Assembly: GCF_020873895.1 (NCBI RefSeq)
Contig: NZ_JAHWGT010000001.1
Location: forward strand, 1-64,000
Direction: 5' to 3'
DNA length: 64,000 bases
DNA from: Streptomyces sp. DH12
Lineage (GTDB): Bacteria; Actinomycetota; Actinomycetes; Streptomycetales; Streptomycetaceae
Below the pieces are notes generated by a model, which was not told the origin of the DNA, made no database searches, and worked only from the letters and a program-made list of their open reading frames with translations. This document shows, piece by piece, positions 33,037 to 42,072 of this stretch. A program made the translations under genes and the position numbers. The first letter of the stretch is position 1. Each line of letters begins with the position of its first letter.

Positions 33037-34170
33037 TCACACCGGCACCGGGCGGCCGCCCGCGTCCGCCGACGCGTAGGCCGCCTCCACGACCCGGGCC
33101 GTGTCGACGATCTCCCGGGCGGGGCCGTCCCACAGGAGGGGGTCCGCCAACACCCGCCGGAAGTCCTCGTACATCGGCGCGAACCACTCCAGGTGCGTCT
33201 GGTCCTTGCTCGGCGAGACGAGGGACCGCCGCCAGGGCCCGGCCGCCGTACGGGCCGACACCTCCCCGTCGTCGACGCGCAGCCACCCGGAGGAGCCGCT
33301 GACGGAGTAGTGGTTGGACCGCTCGCCGCTGATCCAGCTCAGCTCGATGTCGCAGCGCGCGTCCCCGAAGTCGAGCCGGAGCCGGGCCGCCTCGTCCACG
33401 GCCGACGGGTCCCCGCCGGGGCGCTCCACGTCGCAGGAGAGCTTCACCGGCGCCCGCCCGAACAGCCGCAGCGCCATGTAGACGCAGTGCGTGCCGTGGT
33501 CCAGCAGGATGCCGCCGCCCGCCAGGTCGGGGGAGCGGCGCCAGTCGGGCGCGTACCCGGGCACGCCGCGCGCGTGGCGGTCGCGCAGGACGCGGAACGT
33601 CGCGGACTCCAGCCGCCCGACCCCGCCGTCCACCGCCTCCCGCAGGGTCCGCATCAGCGGCGACGTCCCGTAGTTGTGCGACGGGAACAGCAACCGGCCC
33701 CGGGCGGCGGCCAGCGCGGTCAGCTCCCGGGCCTCGGCGCCCCGCGCCGCCACCGGCTTCTCGCACACGACGTGGAGCCCCGCGGCGAGCGCGGCCCGGG
33801 TCAGCGGCCCGTGGAAGGCCGGCGGCGTACACACGTCGACGACGTCCACCGCCGGCCCCCCGGGTGCCGTCAGCTCGTCGAGCGAGGCCAGGACCCGGCC
33901 GTGCGGCAGCAGCCGGGCGGCCTGGGCCCGCCGCTCCGGCGACGGGTCCACCACGGCGGCCACCTCCGCGCCGGGCACGGAACCGTACCCGCTCAGCCGG
34001 GCCCCGCCCGCGGTCCCGAAGCCGACGACGGCCACCGCGACCGTCGCCCCCCGGCCGACCGGGACGGGCGGCACGGTCCGCGCCGCGCCCCCCGCGCCGC
34101 CCGCACCGCTCAGGACATTCGCGCCCCCGGCGTCATCCGCGCCGCTCCCGCCGATCGCCGTGCCGCTCAT
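33037..34170 (-). CDS. Gfo/Idh/MocA-family NAD(P)-dependent oxidoreductase
   Basis: The protein has 377 aa. The nucleotide-binding loop is VVGFGTAGGARLSGYG, the family hallmark Lys is in VCEKPVA, and the second-domain His is in LDHGTHCVYMA. ATG 34170, with GGAGGAG ahead, overlaps the phosphatase stop (ATGA). Relatives oxidise inositol or sugars or reduce keto-sugars. Coupled to an IMPase-like gene and aminotransferases it fits aminocyclitol or amino-sugar assembly. Confidence 0.85.
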   Translation of the reverse strand: MSGTAIGGSGADDAGGANVLSGAGGAGGAARTVPPVPVGRGATVAVAVVGFGTAGGARLSGYGSVPGAEVAAVVDPSPERRAQAARLLPHGRVLASLDELTAPGGPAVDVVDVCTPPAFHGPLTRAALAAGLHVVCEKPVAARGAEARELTALAAARGRLLFPSHNYGTSPLMRTLREAVDGGVGRLESATFRVLRDRHARGVPGYAPDWRRSPDLAGGGILLDHGTHCVYMALRLFGRAPVKLSCDVERPGGDPSAVDEAARLRLDFGDARCDIELSWISGERSNHYSVSGSSGWLRVDDGEVSARTAAGPWRRSLVSPSKDQTHLEWFAPMYEDFRRVLADPLLWDGPAREIVDTARVVEAAYASADAGGRPVPV

Positions 34171-34988
34171 GCCGCTCCTCCCGGGGCCGCGACGGGCGGG
34201 CAGGGCCCGCCGGCCTCGACCAGCTCCCCGTGCACGGCGGGGGCCGCCGCCACCAGATGGCCGAGGCGGGGCGTGAACGGGCCGCCGCCCCAGCCGGTGA
34301 CGACCCCGCCGGCCTCCGCGACCAGCAGCGCCCCGGGCACCGTGTCCCACACCCCGATGCCGAACTCCAGATAGCCGTCGTACGCCCCCGACGCGACCCG
34401 GCACAGCCCCGTGGAGGCGCTGCCCGGCTCCCGGATCTCGAAGCCGGCGTTGAGCAGCCGGTCGGCCACCGACCGCTGGCTGCCCCGCACCACGCCGTCG
34501 GTGCCGAACCCCGTGCCCACCAGAGGTCGTCCGCCGGGCGGGGCCGCGGGCAGCCGCAGCGGCACGCCGTCGCGGTACGCGCCCTGGCCGGCCGCCGCCC
34601 GGAAGACGGTGCCGGACTCGGGCAGCCGGATCAGCGACAGCAGCGTGCGGCCCTCCACGACCAGTGCCAGCGCCACCGCGTAGTCGGGCAGCCCCCGCAG
34701 GTAGTTGGTGGTGCCGTCGAGCGGGTCGACGATCCACGTCGGCCGGCCGTCGCCGGGCCCGACCGGGTCGCTCTCCTCGGAGACGATCCCGTACTCCGGC
34801 GTGTACGCGCGCAGGATGGCGAGCGCGTGGTGCTCGGCCGCCAGGTCGGCGTCGCTCACCGGCGCGTCGCCCTCCTTGGTGCGCACCGCGACGCGGGTGC
34901 CGCGCCGGCGCAGCAGCTCCCTGGCCGCCACCGCCGCCGCCTGGGCCGCCGTCGCGGTGAGGCGGTCGAGGTCGAGGACGGCGCTCAC
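34167..34988 (-). CDS. Inositol-monophosphatase-family phosphatase
   Basis: The protein has 273 aa with all metal-binding motifs: VSEESD, WIVDPLDGTTNY and WDTVPGALLVAEAGG. The GTG start overlaps the aminotransferase stop. It removes phosphate from a cyclitol or sugar phosphate; which one cannot be told. It could also act against the products of the two cluster kinases. Confidence 0.87.
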   Translation of the reverse strand: MSAVLDLDRLTATAAQAAAVAARELLRRRGTRVAVRTKEGDAPVSDADLAAEHHALAILRAYTPEYGIVSEESDPVGPGDGRPTWIVDPLDGTTNYLRGLPDYAVALALVVEGRTLLSLIRLPESGTVFRAAAGQGAYRDGVPLRLPAAPPGGRPLVGTGFGTDGVVRGSQRSVADRLLNAGFEIREPGSASTGLCRVASGAYDGYLEFGIGVWDTVPGALLVAEAGGVVTGWGGGPFTPRLGHLVAAAPAVHGELVEAGGPCPPVAAPGGAA

Positions 34989-36367
34989 CCCTCGCCCCCG
35001 GTGGCGCGCAGCAGGGTCTCGCGGATGATCCCCACGGCCGTCTCGGCCTGTTCCCGCCCGAGGGTGAGCGGCGGGTACAGCCGCAGCGTGTTGCCGCCGA
35101 GCATGACGAGGACGCCCGCCTCCATCAGCTGCAGGTAGACCCGCTGGACGACGCTCTTCGGCGCCGGCTCCCGGGTCGCCTTGTCCGCCACCAGCTCGAT
35201 GCCGAGGGCGAGCCCCGCGCCGCGCACGTCGCCGACGAGCGGCGCGAGTTCCACCAGGTCGGCCAACCGGTGGAGCATCTCGCGGCCGCGTTCGGCGGCG
35301 TTCTCCACGAGCTTGTCGTCGGTGAGGACGGTCGTGGTCGTGGCGACGGCCCGGCACGCCATCGGGAAGGCGCCGAAACTGGAGGAGCTGGCGCTGGGCT
35401 CGGAGAAGGGCGCCGCCGCCATGGTCTCCCGGGCGGCGATCACCCCGGTGACGGGGTAGCCGCCGCCCATGCCCTTGCCGACGGTGAGAACGTCGGGCCG
35501 GGCCTCCTCGTGCTGGTAGGCGAAGGCGGCGCCGGTGCGGCCGAAACCGGTCATCATCTCGTCCGCGACGAGCAGCGCGTCGAACTCCCGCGCCACCTCG
35601 CCGAGGGCGGTGAGGTAGCCGGGCGGCGGGACCACGTTGCCCGACCGGCCCTGCACCGGCTCCACCACGATCGCGGCGAGCGCCCCGGTCGAGTTCTCCT
35701 TGATCACGTCGCGGGCGTGCTCCACGCAGGCGAAGCCGCAGGAGGGCGCGGTCAGTTTGAACGGGCAGCGGTAGCAGTTGGCGTACGGGGCGGAGAAGTA
35801 CCCCGGCGGCAGCGGTCCGAGCCCCGAGCGCGCGCCCGCGGTCAGCGCCAGGCTCCCCATCGTCTTGCCGTGGAAGCCGCCCCAGAAGGAGAGGAACTCG
35901 TGCCCGCCGGTGACGGACTTGGCCAGCCGCAGCGCCGCCTCCACCGCCTCGGTGCCGCCGCTGTACAGCTGGACGGTGTCCAGCTCCTCGGGCAGGAAGT
36001 CGCGCAGCGCCCGCACCATGTCGAGCCGGGCGGGGCTGCCGAAGGCGCCGGCCGTGGCGCGGGTCAGCTCCTCGGCGAGGGCCGCGGTGAAGCGCGGCTC
36101 CGCGTGGCCCAGGGAGTTCACGCCGCCCGCGCCCTGGAAGTCGATGAGGCGGTTGCCGTCGACGTCGACGAGTTCGGCGCCGTCCGCGGCCGCCACGCAC
36201 AACCGCGACAGCAGCATGACCGCCTGGAGGCCCGGCCCGATCACCTCCTGCTCCTCGGCCCAGTGCGCCTCGCTCCGGGTCCGCGGGCGCAGCATCCCCC
36301 ACCCGTGGTCCGCGCCGGGCGCGCCGCTCCCCGGCGGCACGCCCGGCAGGTTCCCGTCGTCGGTCAT
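34985..36367 (-). CDS. Class III PLP-dependent aminotransferase 1
   Basis: The protein has 460 aa. PLP-binding Lys298 is in VGKGMGGGYP, the Asp in LLVADEMMTGFGRTG, and the phosphate-binding region is YSGGTEAVE. A Cys-containing insert (CYRCPF then CGFAC) near residue 200 is seen in GABA-type relatives. ATG 36367 overlaps the next aminotransferase's stop (ATATGA). It probably aminates a keto-sugar or omega-aldehyde intermediate. Confidence 0.88.
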   Translation of the reverse strand: MTDDGNLPGVPPGSGAPGADHGWGMLRPRTRSEAHWAEEQEVIGPGLQAVMLLSRLCVAAADGAELVDVDGNRLIDFQGAGGVNSLGHAEPRFTAALAEELTRATAGAFGSPARLDMVRALRDFLPEELDTVQLYSGGTEAVEAALRLAKSVTGGHEFLSFWGGFHGKTMGSLALTAGARSGLGPLPPGYFSAPYANCYRCPFKLTAPSCGFACVEHARDVIKENSTGALAAIVVEPVQGRSGNVVPPPGYLTALGEVAREFDALLVADEMMTGFGRTGAAFAYQHEEARPDVLTVGKGMGGGYPVTGVIAARETMAAAPFSEPSASSSSFGAFPMACRAVATTTTVLTDDKLVENAAERGREMLHRLADLVELAPLVGDVRGAGLALGIELVADKATREPAPKSVVQRVYLQLMEAGVLVMLGGNTLRLYPPLTLGREQAETAVGIIRETLLRATGGEG

Positions 36368-37623
36368 ATCGCCCCGTTCCCCTTCCGCCGTTCCCCGTCC
36401 CGGGGCAGCCGGCCGTCCGCGGCGAGCGCCTCGAAGCCGCGCCGCGCCGCGCCGACCGCCGTGTCGATGTCGTCGTCCGTCATCGCCGCCGAGACGAACC
36501 AGTGGTGGTTGGGGTGGAGGAAGACGCCCTCGCGGATCGTGGCCGCGTAGAAGGATCGTTTCGCCCGCTGGTTGTCGTCCTCGTCGCCGAAGGCGAAGTC
36601 GAGGAACGGCATCGGCGGGTGGCCCACCACCTCGATCGGCGCCCCGAACTCCTCCACCAGCGCCGCCAGTCCCGCCTGGAGCCGCTCGCCCATCAGCCAC
36701 ACCCGCTTCAGGTGGTCACCGGAGCGCAGCTTGCGGACGGTGGCCAGGGCGGCGGCCATCGCGTCGGCGTTGGCGTAGTAGGTGGACGAGATGTGCACCG
36801 AGTCCAGGGTCCGCAGCACGTCGGCCCGCCCGGTCAGCGCCGAGATGGCGTACCCGTTGGCGAAGGCCTTGCTCAGCGTCACCAGGTCGGCGGTCACGCC
36901 GTAGTGCTCCTGGGCGCCGCCGAGCGCGATCCGGAAGCCCGACCTGATCTCGTCGAAGACCAGCAGCGTGCCGTGTTCGCGGGTCAGCTCCCGCACGCCC
37001 TCCAGGAAGCCAGGCGCGGGGCGCTCCACCATGAACGGCATCATCACCAGGCAGGCGATCCGCCCGGGGTGCCGCTCGAAGACCTCCCGCAGCGAGTCCA
37101 GGTCGTTGTAGGTGAAGGTGTCGACCAGGGCCCGGCTGACGGCCGGGATGCCGTGGTCCCACTGCGCGCACCAGTCGTGCCAGCCGTTGTACCCCCAGCG
37201 CACCACCCGGTCGCGGCCGGTGAACGCGCGGGACAGCCGCACGGCCGCGGCGGTCGCGTCCGAGCCGGTCTTCAGCAGCATGCCCATCTCGGCGCCCGGC
37301 ACGACGTCCAGGAGCTCCTCGACGAGCTCCGTCTGCACCGGCTTCATCAGCCCGGTGGCGAAGCCGCGCCGGATCTCGCGCACCACCGCCTCGTCCACGT
37401 CCGGGTCGGCGTGGCCGAGGATGACGGTGCCGTACGACAGGAAGAAGTCGAGGTACTCGTTGCCGTCGACGTCCCAGAAGCGGGCCCCGTGTGCCCGGTC
37501 GGCGAAGACCGGGTAGTGGCCCTCGATCATCTGGTCGGAGGCGATCACCTTCTTTCGCTTGGCGGCCAGAGCGTCGATCCGCTCGGCCCGGCGGTCCAGT
37601 GCGAAGGAGCGGTCCAGACCCAA
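36364..37623 (-). CDS. Class III aminotransferase 2 (glutamate-1-semialdehyde-mutase-like)
   Basis: The protein has 419 aa. PLP Lys252 is in VTLSKAFANGYAIS, the Asp in LLVFDEIRSGFR, and KTGSDATAAAVRLSRA is typical of the GSAM branch. I start it at the TTG at 37623, four bases after a GAAAGGGAGA site, not at the GTG at 37659. GSAM-type enzymes move amino groups within a molecule or aminate ketones. A dedicated haem role is unlikely in this setting. Confidence 0.85.
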   Translation of the reverse strand: MGLDRSFALDRRAERIDALAAKRKKVIASDQMIEGHYPVFADRAHGARFWDVDGNEYLDFFLSYGTVILGHADPDVDEAVVREIRRGFATGLMKPVQTELVEELLDVVPGAEMGMLLKTGSDATAAAVRLSRAFTGRDRVVRWGYNGWHDWCAQWDHGIPAVSRALVDTFTYNDLDSLREVFERHPGRIACLVMMPFMVERPAPGFLEGVRELTREHGTLLVFDEIRSGFRIALGGAQEHYGVTADLVTLSKAFANGYAISALTGRADVLRTLDSVHISSTYYANADAMAAALATVRKLRSGDHLKRVWLMGERLQAGLAALVEEFGAPIEVVGHPPMPFLDFAFGDEDDNQRAKRSFYAATIREGVFLHPNHHWFVSAAMTDDDIDTAVGAARRGFEALAADGRLPRDGERRKGNGAI

Positions 37624-37693
37624 GGGTCTCCCTTTCGTCGAGAGCGGCGGGGCGTGCACCCCGGGGAGGGGCGGGCGGCGAGGGGAGGGGACT

Positions 37694-38338
37694 TCAGGCC
37701 CGGGCCGCCCGCACCCGGTCGAGGAGGTCGGTGGTGCGGTGCCGTACGCCGGCGAGGTCCCCGCCGTGCAGCGCGTCGCCGACCAGCGGTCGGCCCAGCG
37801 CCGCGGCGTGGGCGCCCGCCGCGAAGTAGTCGACGAGGTCGTCGGCGGTGATGCCGCCGGTGGGCACGAGGGGGATGTCCCCGAAGGCCATGGTCAGCGA
37901 CGCCAGGTACGCCGGTCCGCCCAGCCGCGCCGGGAACAGCTTCACCAGCGCGGCGCCGAGCCGCCACGCCTCCATCACCTCGGTCGTGGTGAAGGCGCCG
38001 CACACCACCGGCACGCCCAGCGCCCCGGCCTCGTCCAGGACGTCCGGCAGCACGCCGGGGGTGAGCAGGTAGTGCGCCCCGGCGTCCACGGCGCGCCGGG
38101 CGGTCTCCCGGTCGCGGACGGTGCCGGCGCCCACCAGCGCGGCGCCGGTGGCGACGGCCAGGCGAAGGGAGTCGAGCGCGCCGGGGGAGGTGAGGGTGAT
38201 CTCGACGGCCCGGATCCCCGCCTTGCCGAGTTCCTCCGTCACGGCGGGCACCGCGGGCGACTCGGGCTCGGTCAGCATGGCGATCAGCGGTGTGCCGGCC
38301 GTTTCGGCGGCGAGGTCGACGCGGTGCTCCCCGGTCAT
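37694..38338 (-). CDS. KDPG/KHG-type aldolase
   Basis: The protein has 214 aa. Schiff-base Lys133 is in LVKLFPA, the catalytic Glu46 in AVEITL, and GAGTV and PTGGI form the phosphate/substrate loops. An in-frame GTG at 38344 overlapping the previous stop is an alternative start. The family joins or splits pyruvate and an aldehyde. With two aminotransferases downstream it could build a deoxy-keto-sugar acid or a hydroxy amino acid. Confidence 0.85.
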   Translation of the reverse strand: MTGEHRVDLAAETAGTPLIAMLTEPESPAVPAVTEELGKAGIRAVEITLTSPGALDSLRLAVATGAALVGAGTVRDRETARRAVDAGAHYLLTPGVLPDVLDEAGALGVPVVCGAFTTTEVMEAWRLGAALVKLFPARLGGPAYLASLTMAFGDIPLVPTGGITADDLVDYFAAGAHAAALGRPLVGDALHGGDLAGVRHRTTDLLDRVRAARA

Positions 38339-38340
38339 GG

Positions 38341-39111
38341 TCACCCCCGCTTCTCGAGGACGACGATCTGGCGCCGGGTCCGCCGGGTCACCGGCTTCTC
38401 GGGGTCGGGCAGCGCGCGCAGCTCCCGCACCAGGGGCGCGACCTGCTCGTCGAAGACCGCGTCGTCCACCGCCCACAGGTGGTAGAGCATGCGCTGTTCG
38501 AGGCCGGAGGCGATCTGCTCCGGGCTGTGCTCGTGGGTGGCCGCCTCCAATTCGCCGACCTCCACGGCGGTGAAGCCGACCGACTCGGCGAGCGGCACGA
38601 TCCGCTCGGCGCGGTCGTCGGCCTCCGCGGTGCGGGACTGGATCTCCTCCATGATCCTGCTGACCGGGTGGTCGTCGAAGAGGATCATGCCGGGGACGAC
38701 GACGTACCGCCCGCCCGGCTCCAGCACCCGGTGCACCTCCGACAGGCCCTTGCGCAGGTCGCCCACGACGTGCGTCACCCACACGCTGTACACCTGCGAG
38801 AAGGTCTCCGGGCCGAACGGCAGCGCGGTCAGCGACGCGGCGGCCACCGTGTGGCCGACGCGGCCCACCGCCTTGGTGAGCATGGAGTGCGACAGGTCGA
38901 TGCCCACGACCGAGTACCCGAGGTCGGTCAGGGCGAGGGCCACCACGCCGGTGCCCATGCCCGCGTCGAGGACCAGCCGGTCCTTCGCGGTGCGCTCGGC
39001 GATGGCCGGCGCGATGCGCCGGCCGCGGGCCTCACCTCCACGCGTCTTGTCGTAGAAATCGGCGGCCGGCGAAAAGTTCACAGACGACTGCACTGTCACC
39101 CACTCACTCAT
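38341..39111 (-). CDS. SAM-dependent methyltransferase (class I, UbiE-like)
   Basis: The protein has 256 aa. Motif I is VLDAGMGTGVVALAL; GIDLSHSMLTKA and LEPGGRYVVVPG follow. ATG 39111. It is the first gene of the leftward unit that continues into the aldolase and aminotransferases. The substrate is unknown. Confidence 0.83.
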   Translation of the reverse strand: MSEWVTVQSSVNFSPAADFYDKTRGGEARGRRIAPAIAERTAKDRLVLDAGMGTGVVALALTDLGYSVVGIDLSHSMLTKAVGRVGHTVAAASLTALPFGPETFSQVYSVWVTHVVGDLRKGLSEVHRVLEPGGRYVVVPGMILFDDHPVSRIMEEIQSRTAEADDRAERIVPLAESVGFTAVEVGELEAATHEHSPEQIASGLEQRMLYHLWAVDDAVFDEQVAPLVRELRALPDPEKPVTRRTRRQIVVLEKRG

Positions 39112-39430
39112 GGCGGAGAAAGACGCACGGCGGCCCCGTCCGGGCAGGGCTCATTCGTGCCGGACAACTCCCGGAAATGCATTCCGGGTATTTTGTTGCG
39201 ACGGGATGTCGGGGGCGGCGGTCGTCGCACGTGATGACACGTCGAGGGGGCGCGGATCCCCGGCGTGAATACCGGGCCGGGCCGCCTGCCGACGAACGCG
39301 GCGTGATCCGGTTGGCCGTTGAACCATAGTTACCCGGGGGGCTGTCGAGGCAAGCGGACGGGCCGCCTTTGGCGACGATGGTTCGGTGTGGCGCGAAAGC
39401 GACGCGTTCTTTTCCGCCGTCGGCGGCGCG
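39112..39430. other. 319-bp intergenic region upstream of the right biosynthetic unit
   Basis: No gene is seen. It should contain the promoter for the methyltransferase-aldolase-aminotransferase unit and holds the inverted repeat at 39170-39188. A TATGGT (minus strand, about 39329-39334) could be a -10 box but has no good -35. Confidence 0.5.
39170..39188. promoter_or_regulatory. Perfect inverted repeat upstream of the methyltransferase
   Basis: CCCGGAA and TTCCGGG are perfect 7-bp arms around ATGCA, 58 bp ahead of the start codon. It is an operator candidate or a leader hairpin. Confidence 0.45.
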
Positions 39431-41476
39431 CTACCGGCCGGGTCTGGACACCGGTCCGCCGTCCGTGCGGCGCACCGCCACGACGGCGGCCCGCGGCTGG
39501 GCCGCGCCCCCGTCCGGCCAGTGCGAGGCGGGCCGCTGCGGGCTCGCGCCGGGCAGTTCCCCCGGATGCTGCACGGAGACGAGCACGAAGTCGGGTCCGA
39601 TCACCGGACCGCAGCACTCCGCCCCCGTCGGCACCGTGAGGAAGCGCCGCACCCGGCCGCGTTCGGGGCCGCTCAGCGGTACCACGTACAGGCCGTCGTT
39701 GCGCCCGCCCCGGCCGCTCGCGTCGGTGGCGATCCAGAGGTTGCCGTGCGCGTCGAAGGCGAGGTTGTCGGGGGAGGAGATCGCGCTGACCCGGCTCTTG
39801 TCGAAGCCGGCGTAGTACGTCCCGGGGGACTCGGGGTCGCCGCACACCAGGAGCAGCCGCCAGGTGAAGCGTTCGGCGGTCGGGTCGTCCCCGCGCTCGC
39901 ACAGCTCCAGGACGTGCCCGTCGCGGTTGCCGGAGCGGGGGTTGGCCTCGTCGGGGCCGGGCAGGCCGGGCGAGCCGCGGTGGTCGTTGTTGGTGAGGGC
40001 GGCGTAGACCCGGCGCGTCACCGGGTGCGGCTGCACGTCCTCGGGCCGGTCCATCGGCGTGGCGCCCACCCGGTCGGCGGCGGTCCGGGTGAAGACGTAC
40101 ACCTCGTCCGCGCTCATGCCGGGCACGAAGCTGCGGCGGCCGTGCGCGAGCGGTATCCACCGGCCCGTGCCGTCGTACGCGCCGTCGGCGGGGAGCCCGC
40201 CCGACCCGTCTGCCTCCTCCGGCGGGCTGTCCCCGGTGAACCGGGCGACGTAGAGGGTCCCCGAGTCCAGGAGCCGCTTGTTGTGCGCGCGGTCCGACGG
40301 GTCGCCGCCGGGGCGCACGCGCCCGTCGGAGACGAACTTGTAGACGTACTCGAACCGCTCGTCGTCCCCCATGTACGCCACGACGCGCCCGTCGGGGGCG
40401 ACCGAGACGTCGGCCCCCTCGTGCTTGAAGCGGCCCAGCGCCGTGTGCTTGACGGGCACCGAGTCCGGTTCCAGCGGGTCCACCTCCACGATCCACCCGA
40501 ACCGGTGCGCCTCGTGCGGCTCGCGGGACAGGTCGAAGCGGGCGTCGTGGACCTCCCAGCCGCGCGGGGAGGGCCCTTCGGGGAAGCCGTACCGTCGCAG
40601 CCCCTCCCGTACCAGCGGATCCGCCACCCGGTCGGCGTGCGCGAACGGCATGTGGACGTTCTCCTCGCCCGACAGGACCGTGCCCCACGGCGTCGTCCCG
40701 CCCGAGCAGTTCGCCATCGTGCCCACCACGCGCGTCCCGTCCGGGTCGGCCGCCGTGCGCAGCAGCGGAGACCCGGCCGCGGGGCCGCGCACCTCGAACG
40801 GTGTGCGCAGGGTGATCCGGCGGTTCCACCGGCCGTCCACCCGGGCGCGCAGCCGTCCGTCGCGGCCCCGCTCCACGAGCACCACGGAGAGCCCGTACGC
40901 CGCCCACGCCGTCCGCACCTGCGCCTCGGTGGGGGCGGCCGGGTCCCAGTCGGGGAACATCAGCGGTTCGGTGGCGTACTCGTGGTTGGAGACCATCAGC
41001 CACCGCCCGCCGCCCCGCAGCGGGACGAGGGCGCAGTAGTCGTTGTTCACCCCGAACTGCCGCGCCTGCGCGGCCTCGGTCTGGTGGTCGAAGTCGAAGG
41101 GCGGCGCCCCTGGCAGGACCGGGTCGCCCCACCCGATGAGCACCTCGTGTGTGAACCCCGCCGGGACCGTGACGCGGTCTCCCGCGTCGGGCGGTACCGG
41201 TGTGAAGTCCCACCCGCTCGTCTCCCGTGCGCGCGGGTGGAGCCCCGATGCCGGGGTGGAGGTGGCGAGGACGGCCGGCGGCACCAGGGCGAGGGCGCCG
41301 CCGCCGAGTAAGGATCTGCGGGAGAGGGCCGCGCGCAGGACGTCGCCGAAGTAGGTATTCCCGGAGGTGTTCGGCGCGTCACGGGCGCACGCGTTCCCGC
41401 ATTTGTAGGCGCAGGTGTCCGGGGGGTGCGGTGTGGGGCGGTGGGTGGCCAGGAGGGGCAGTTGCCGGGAGGACAC
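39431..41476 (-). CDS. phoX: PhoX-family secreted phosphatase (Tat substrate) with a TTA codon
   Basis: The protein has 681 aa. The start (SSRQLPLLATHRP, CAYKCGNAC, PNTSGNTYFGD) and the twin-arginine signal SRRSLLGGGALAL are those of Streptomyces PhoX-type phosphatases. Downstream motifs CSGGTTPWGTVLSGEEN and PDNLAFDAHGNLWIATD support it. GTG start 41476 follows GGAAGG at nine bases. Codon 56 (41309-41311), just after the twin arginines, is TTA. It releases phosphate from organic esters outside the cell. It is usually a phosphate-starvation enzyme, but its place here allows a role on a phosphorylated product. Confidence 0.88.
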   Translation of the reverse strand: MSSRQLPLLATHRPTPHPPDTCAYKCGNACARDAPNTSGNTYFGDVLRAALSRRSLLGGGALALVPPAVLATSTPASGLHPRARETSGWDFTPVPPDAGDRVTVPAGFTHEVLIGWGDPVLPGAPPFDFDHQTEAAQARQFGVNNDYCALVPLRGGGRWLMVSNHEYATEPLMFPDWDPAAPTEAQVRTAWAAYGLSVVLVERGRDGRLRARVDGRWNRRITLRTPFEVRGPAAGSPLLRTAADPDGTRVVGTMANCSGGTTPWGTVLSGEENVHMPFAHADRVADPLVREGLRRYGFPEGPSPRGWEVHDARFDLSREPHEAHRFGWIVEVDPLEPDSVPVKHTALGRFKHEGADVSVAPDGRVVAYMGDDERFEYVYKFVSDGRVRPGGDPSDRAHNKRLLDSGTLYVARFTGDSPPEEADGSGGLPADGAYDGTGRWIPLAHGRRSFVPGMSADEVYVFTRTAADRVGATPMDRPEDVQPHPVTRRVYAALTNNDHRGSPGLPGPDEANPRSGNRDGHVLELCERGDDPTAERFTWRLLLVCGDPESPGTYYAGFDKSRVSAISSPDNLAFDAHGNLWIATDASGRGGRNDGLYVVPLSGPERGRVRRFLTVPTGAECCGPVIGPDFVLVSVQHPGELPGASPQRPASHWPDGGAAQPRAAVVAVRRTDGGPVSRPGR

Positions 41477-42072
41477 GCCGACGTTCCTTCCTCGGGAATC
41501 TCTCAGGGTGCCTGAACTCACTTCGTCGTCAGTATGCATGAGCCCCGAGAAGGCGACAATCATGCCTTCTGGATATGCGCCGGATACGCGTGTGACGGGA
41601 ACTTTCAGAGCGTGTACCAAAGAGGGAACCGGCAAGCGCGTGTGTCCGGAAATTATCGACCGCCCGCGTATTCGGCGGGCGTTGGCCCCCGGCGCGGGGG
41701 ACGGCCCGGACGGCTCCCGCGGCCGGGGCGGTGGTGTCCGTCGGGGCCAGGACGGCGCGGCGACCACGGGGAACGCGCCACCCCCGCACGATCCGCCCCC
41801 GGCCGGCGGGGCGGTCGGCCGGGACCGCCGCGGGGACGGCCGTCAGGGGCGCGCGGCGGGCGCCGGGACGGCGCATGGCCTGTTCGCCTCCCACACCGGG
41901 GACCGGCTTCCCGCCGGTCCTCCCGCCCGGCGAGCGCTTCCCCCTCCGGGGCGCGAGCCGACGCGGCCGGCCCCCGCGCGACGCACGGGCCCCCACCGCG
42001 CGGGGCGGGAGGGGCCCGCGGCCCGCCGGTCGCCGCCCGCCGCCCGTCGGCGTGGACGCGGTCGACGGGCCG
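41477..42072. other. 596-bp intergenic region upstream of phoX
   Basis: No convincing gene is seen. It holds the phoX promoter candidate (41531-41559), a 7-bp hairpin (41661-41681) and an 8-bp hairpin, GGACCGGC/GCCGGTCC (41900-41920), that could end the methyltransferase transcript. No clear PHO boxes were recognised. Confidence 0.5.
41531..41559 (-). promoter_or_regulatory. Candidate phoX promoter
   Basis: Minus strand TTGTCG (41554-41559) and CATACT (41531-41536) are spaced by 17 bases, with about 50 bases of leader to the GTG. Confidence 0.45.

Noticed and set aside
36364-37623. GSAM-like aminotransferase as haem-biosynthesis hemL
   Set aside because: It is embedded in an operon of sugar enzymes with no other haem genes; only the branch resemblance supports it.
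41529-41996. 155-residue minus-strand frame upstream of phoX
   Set aside because: Arg-rich, overlaps the phoX promoter and has no ribosome site or domain.
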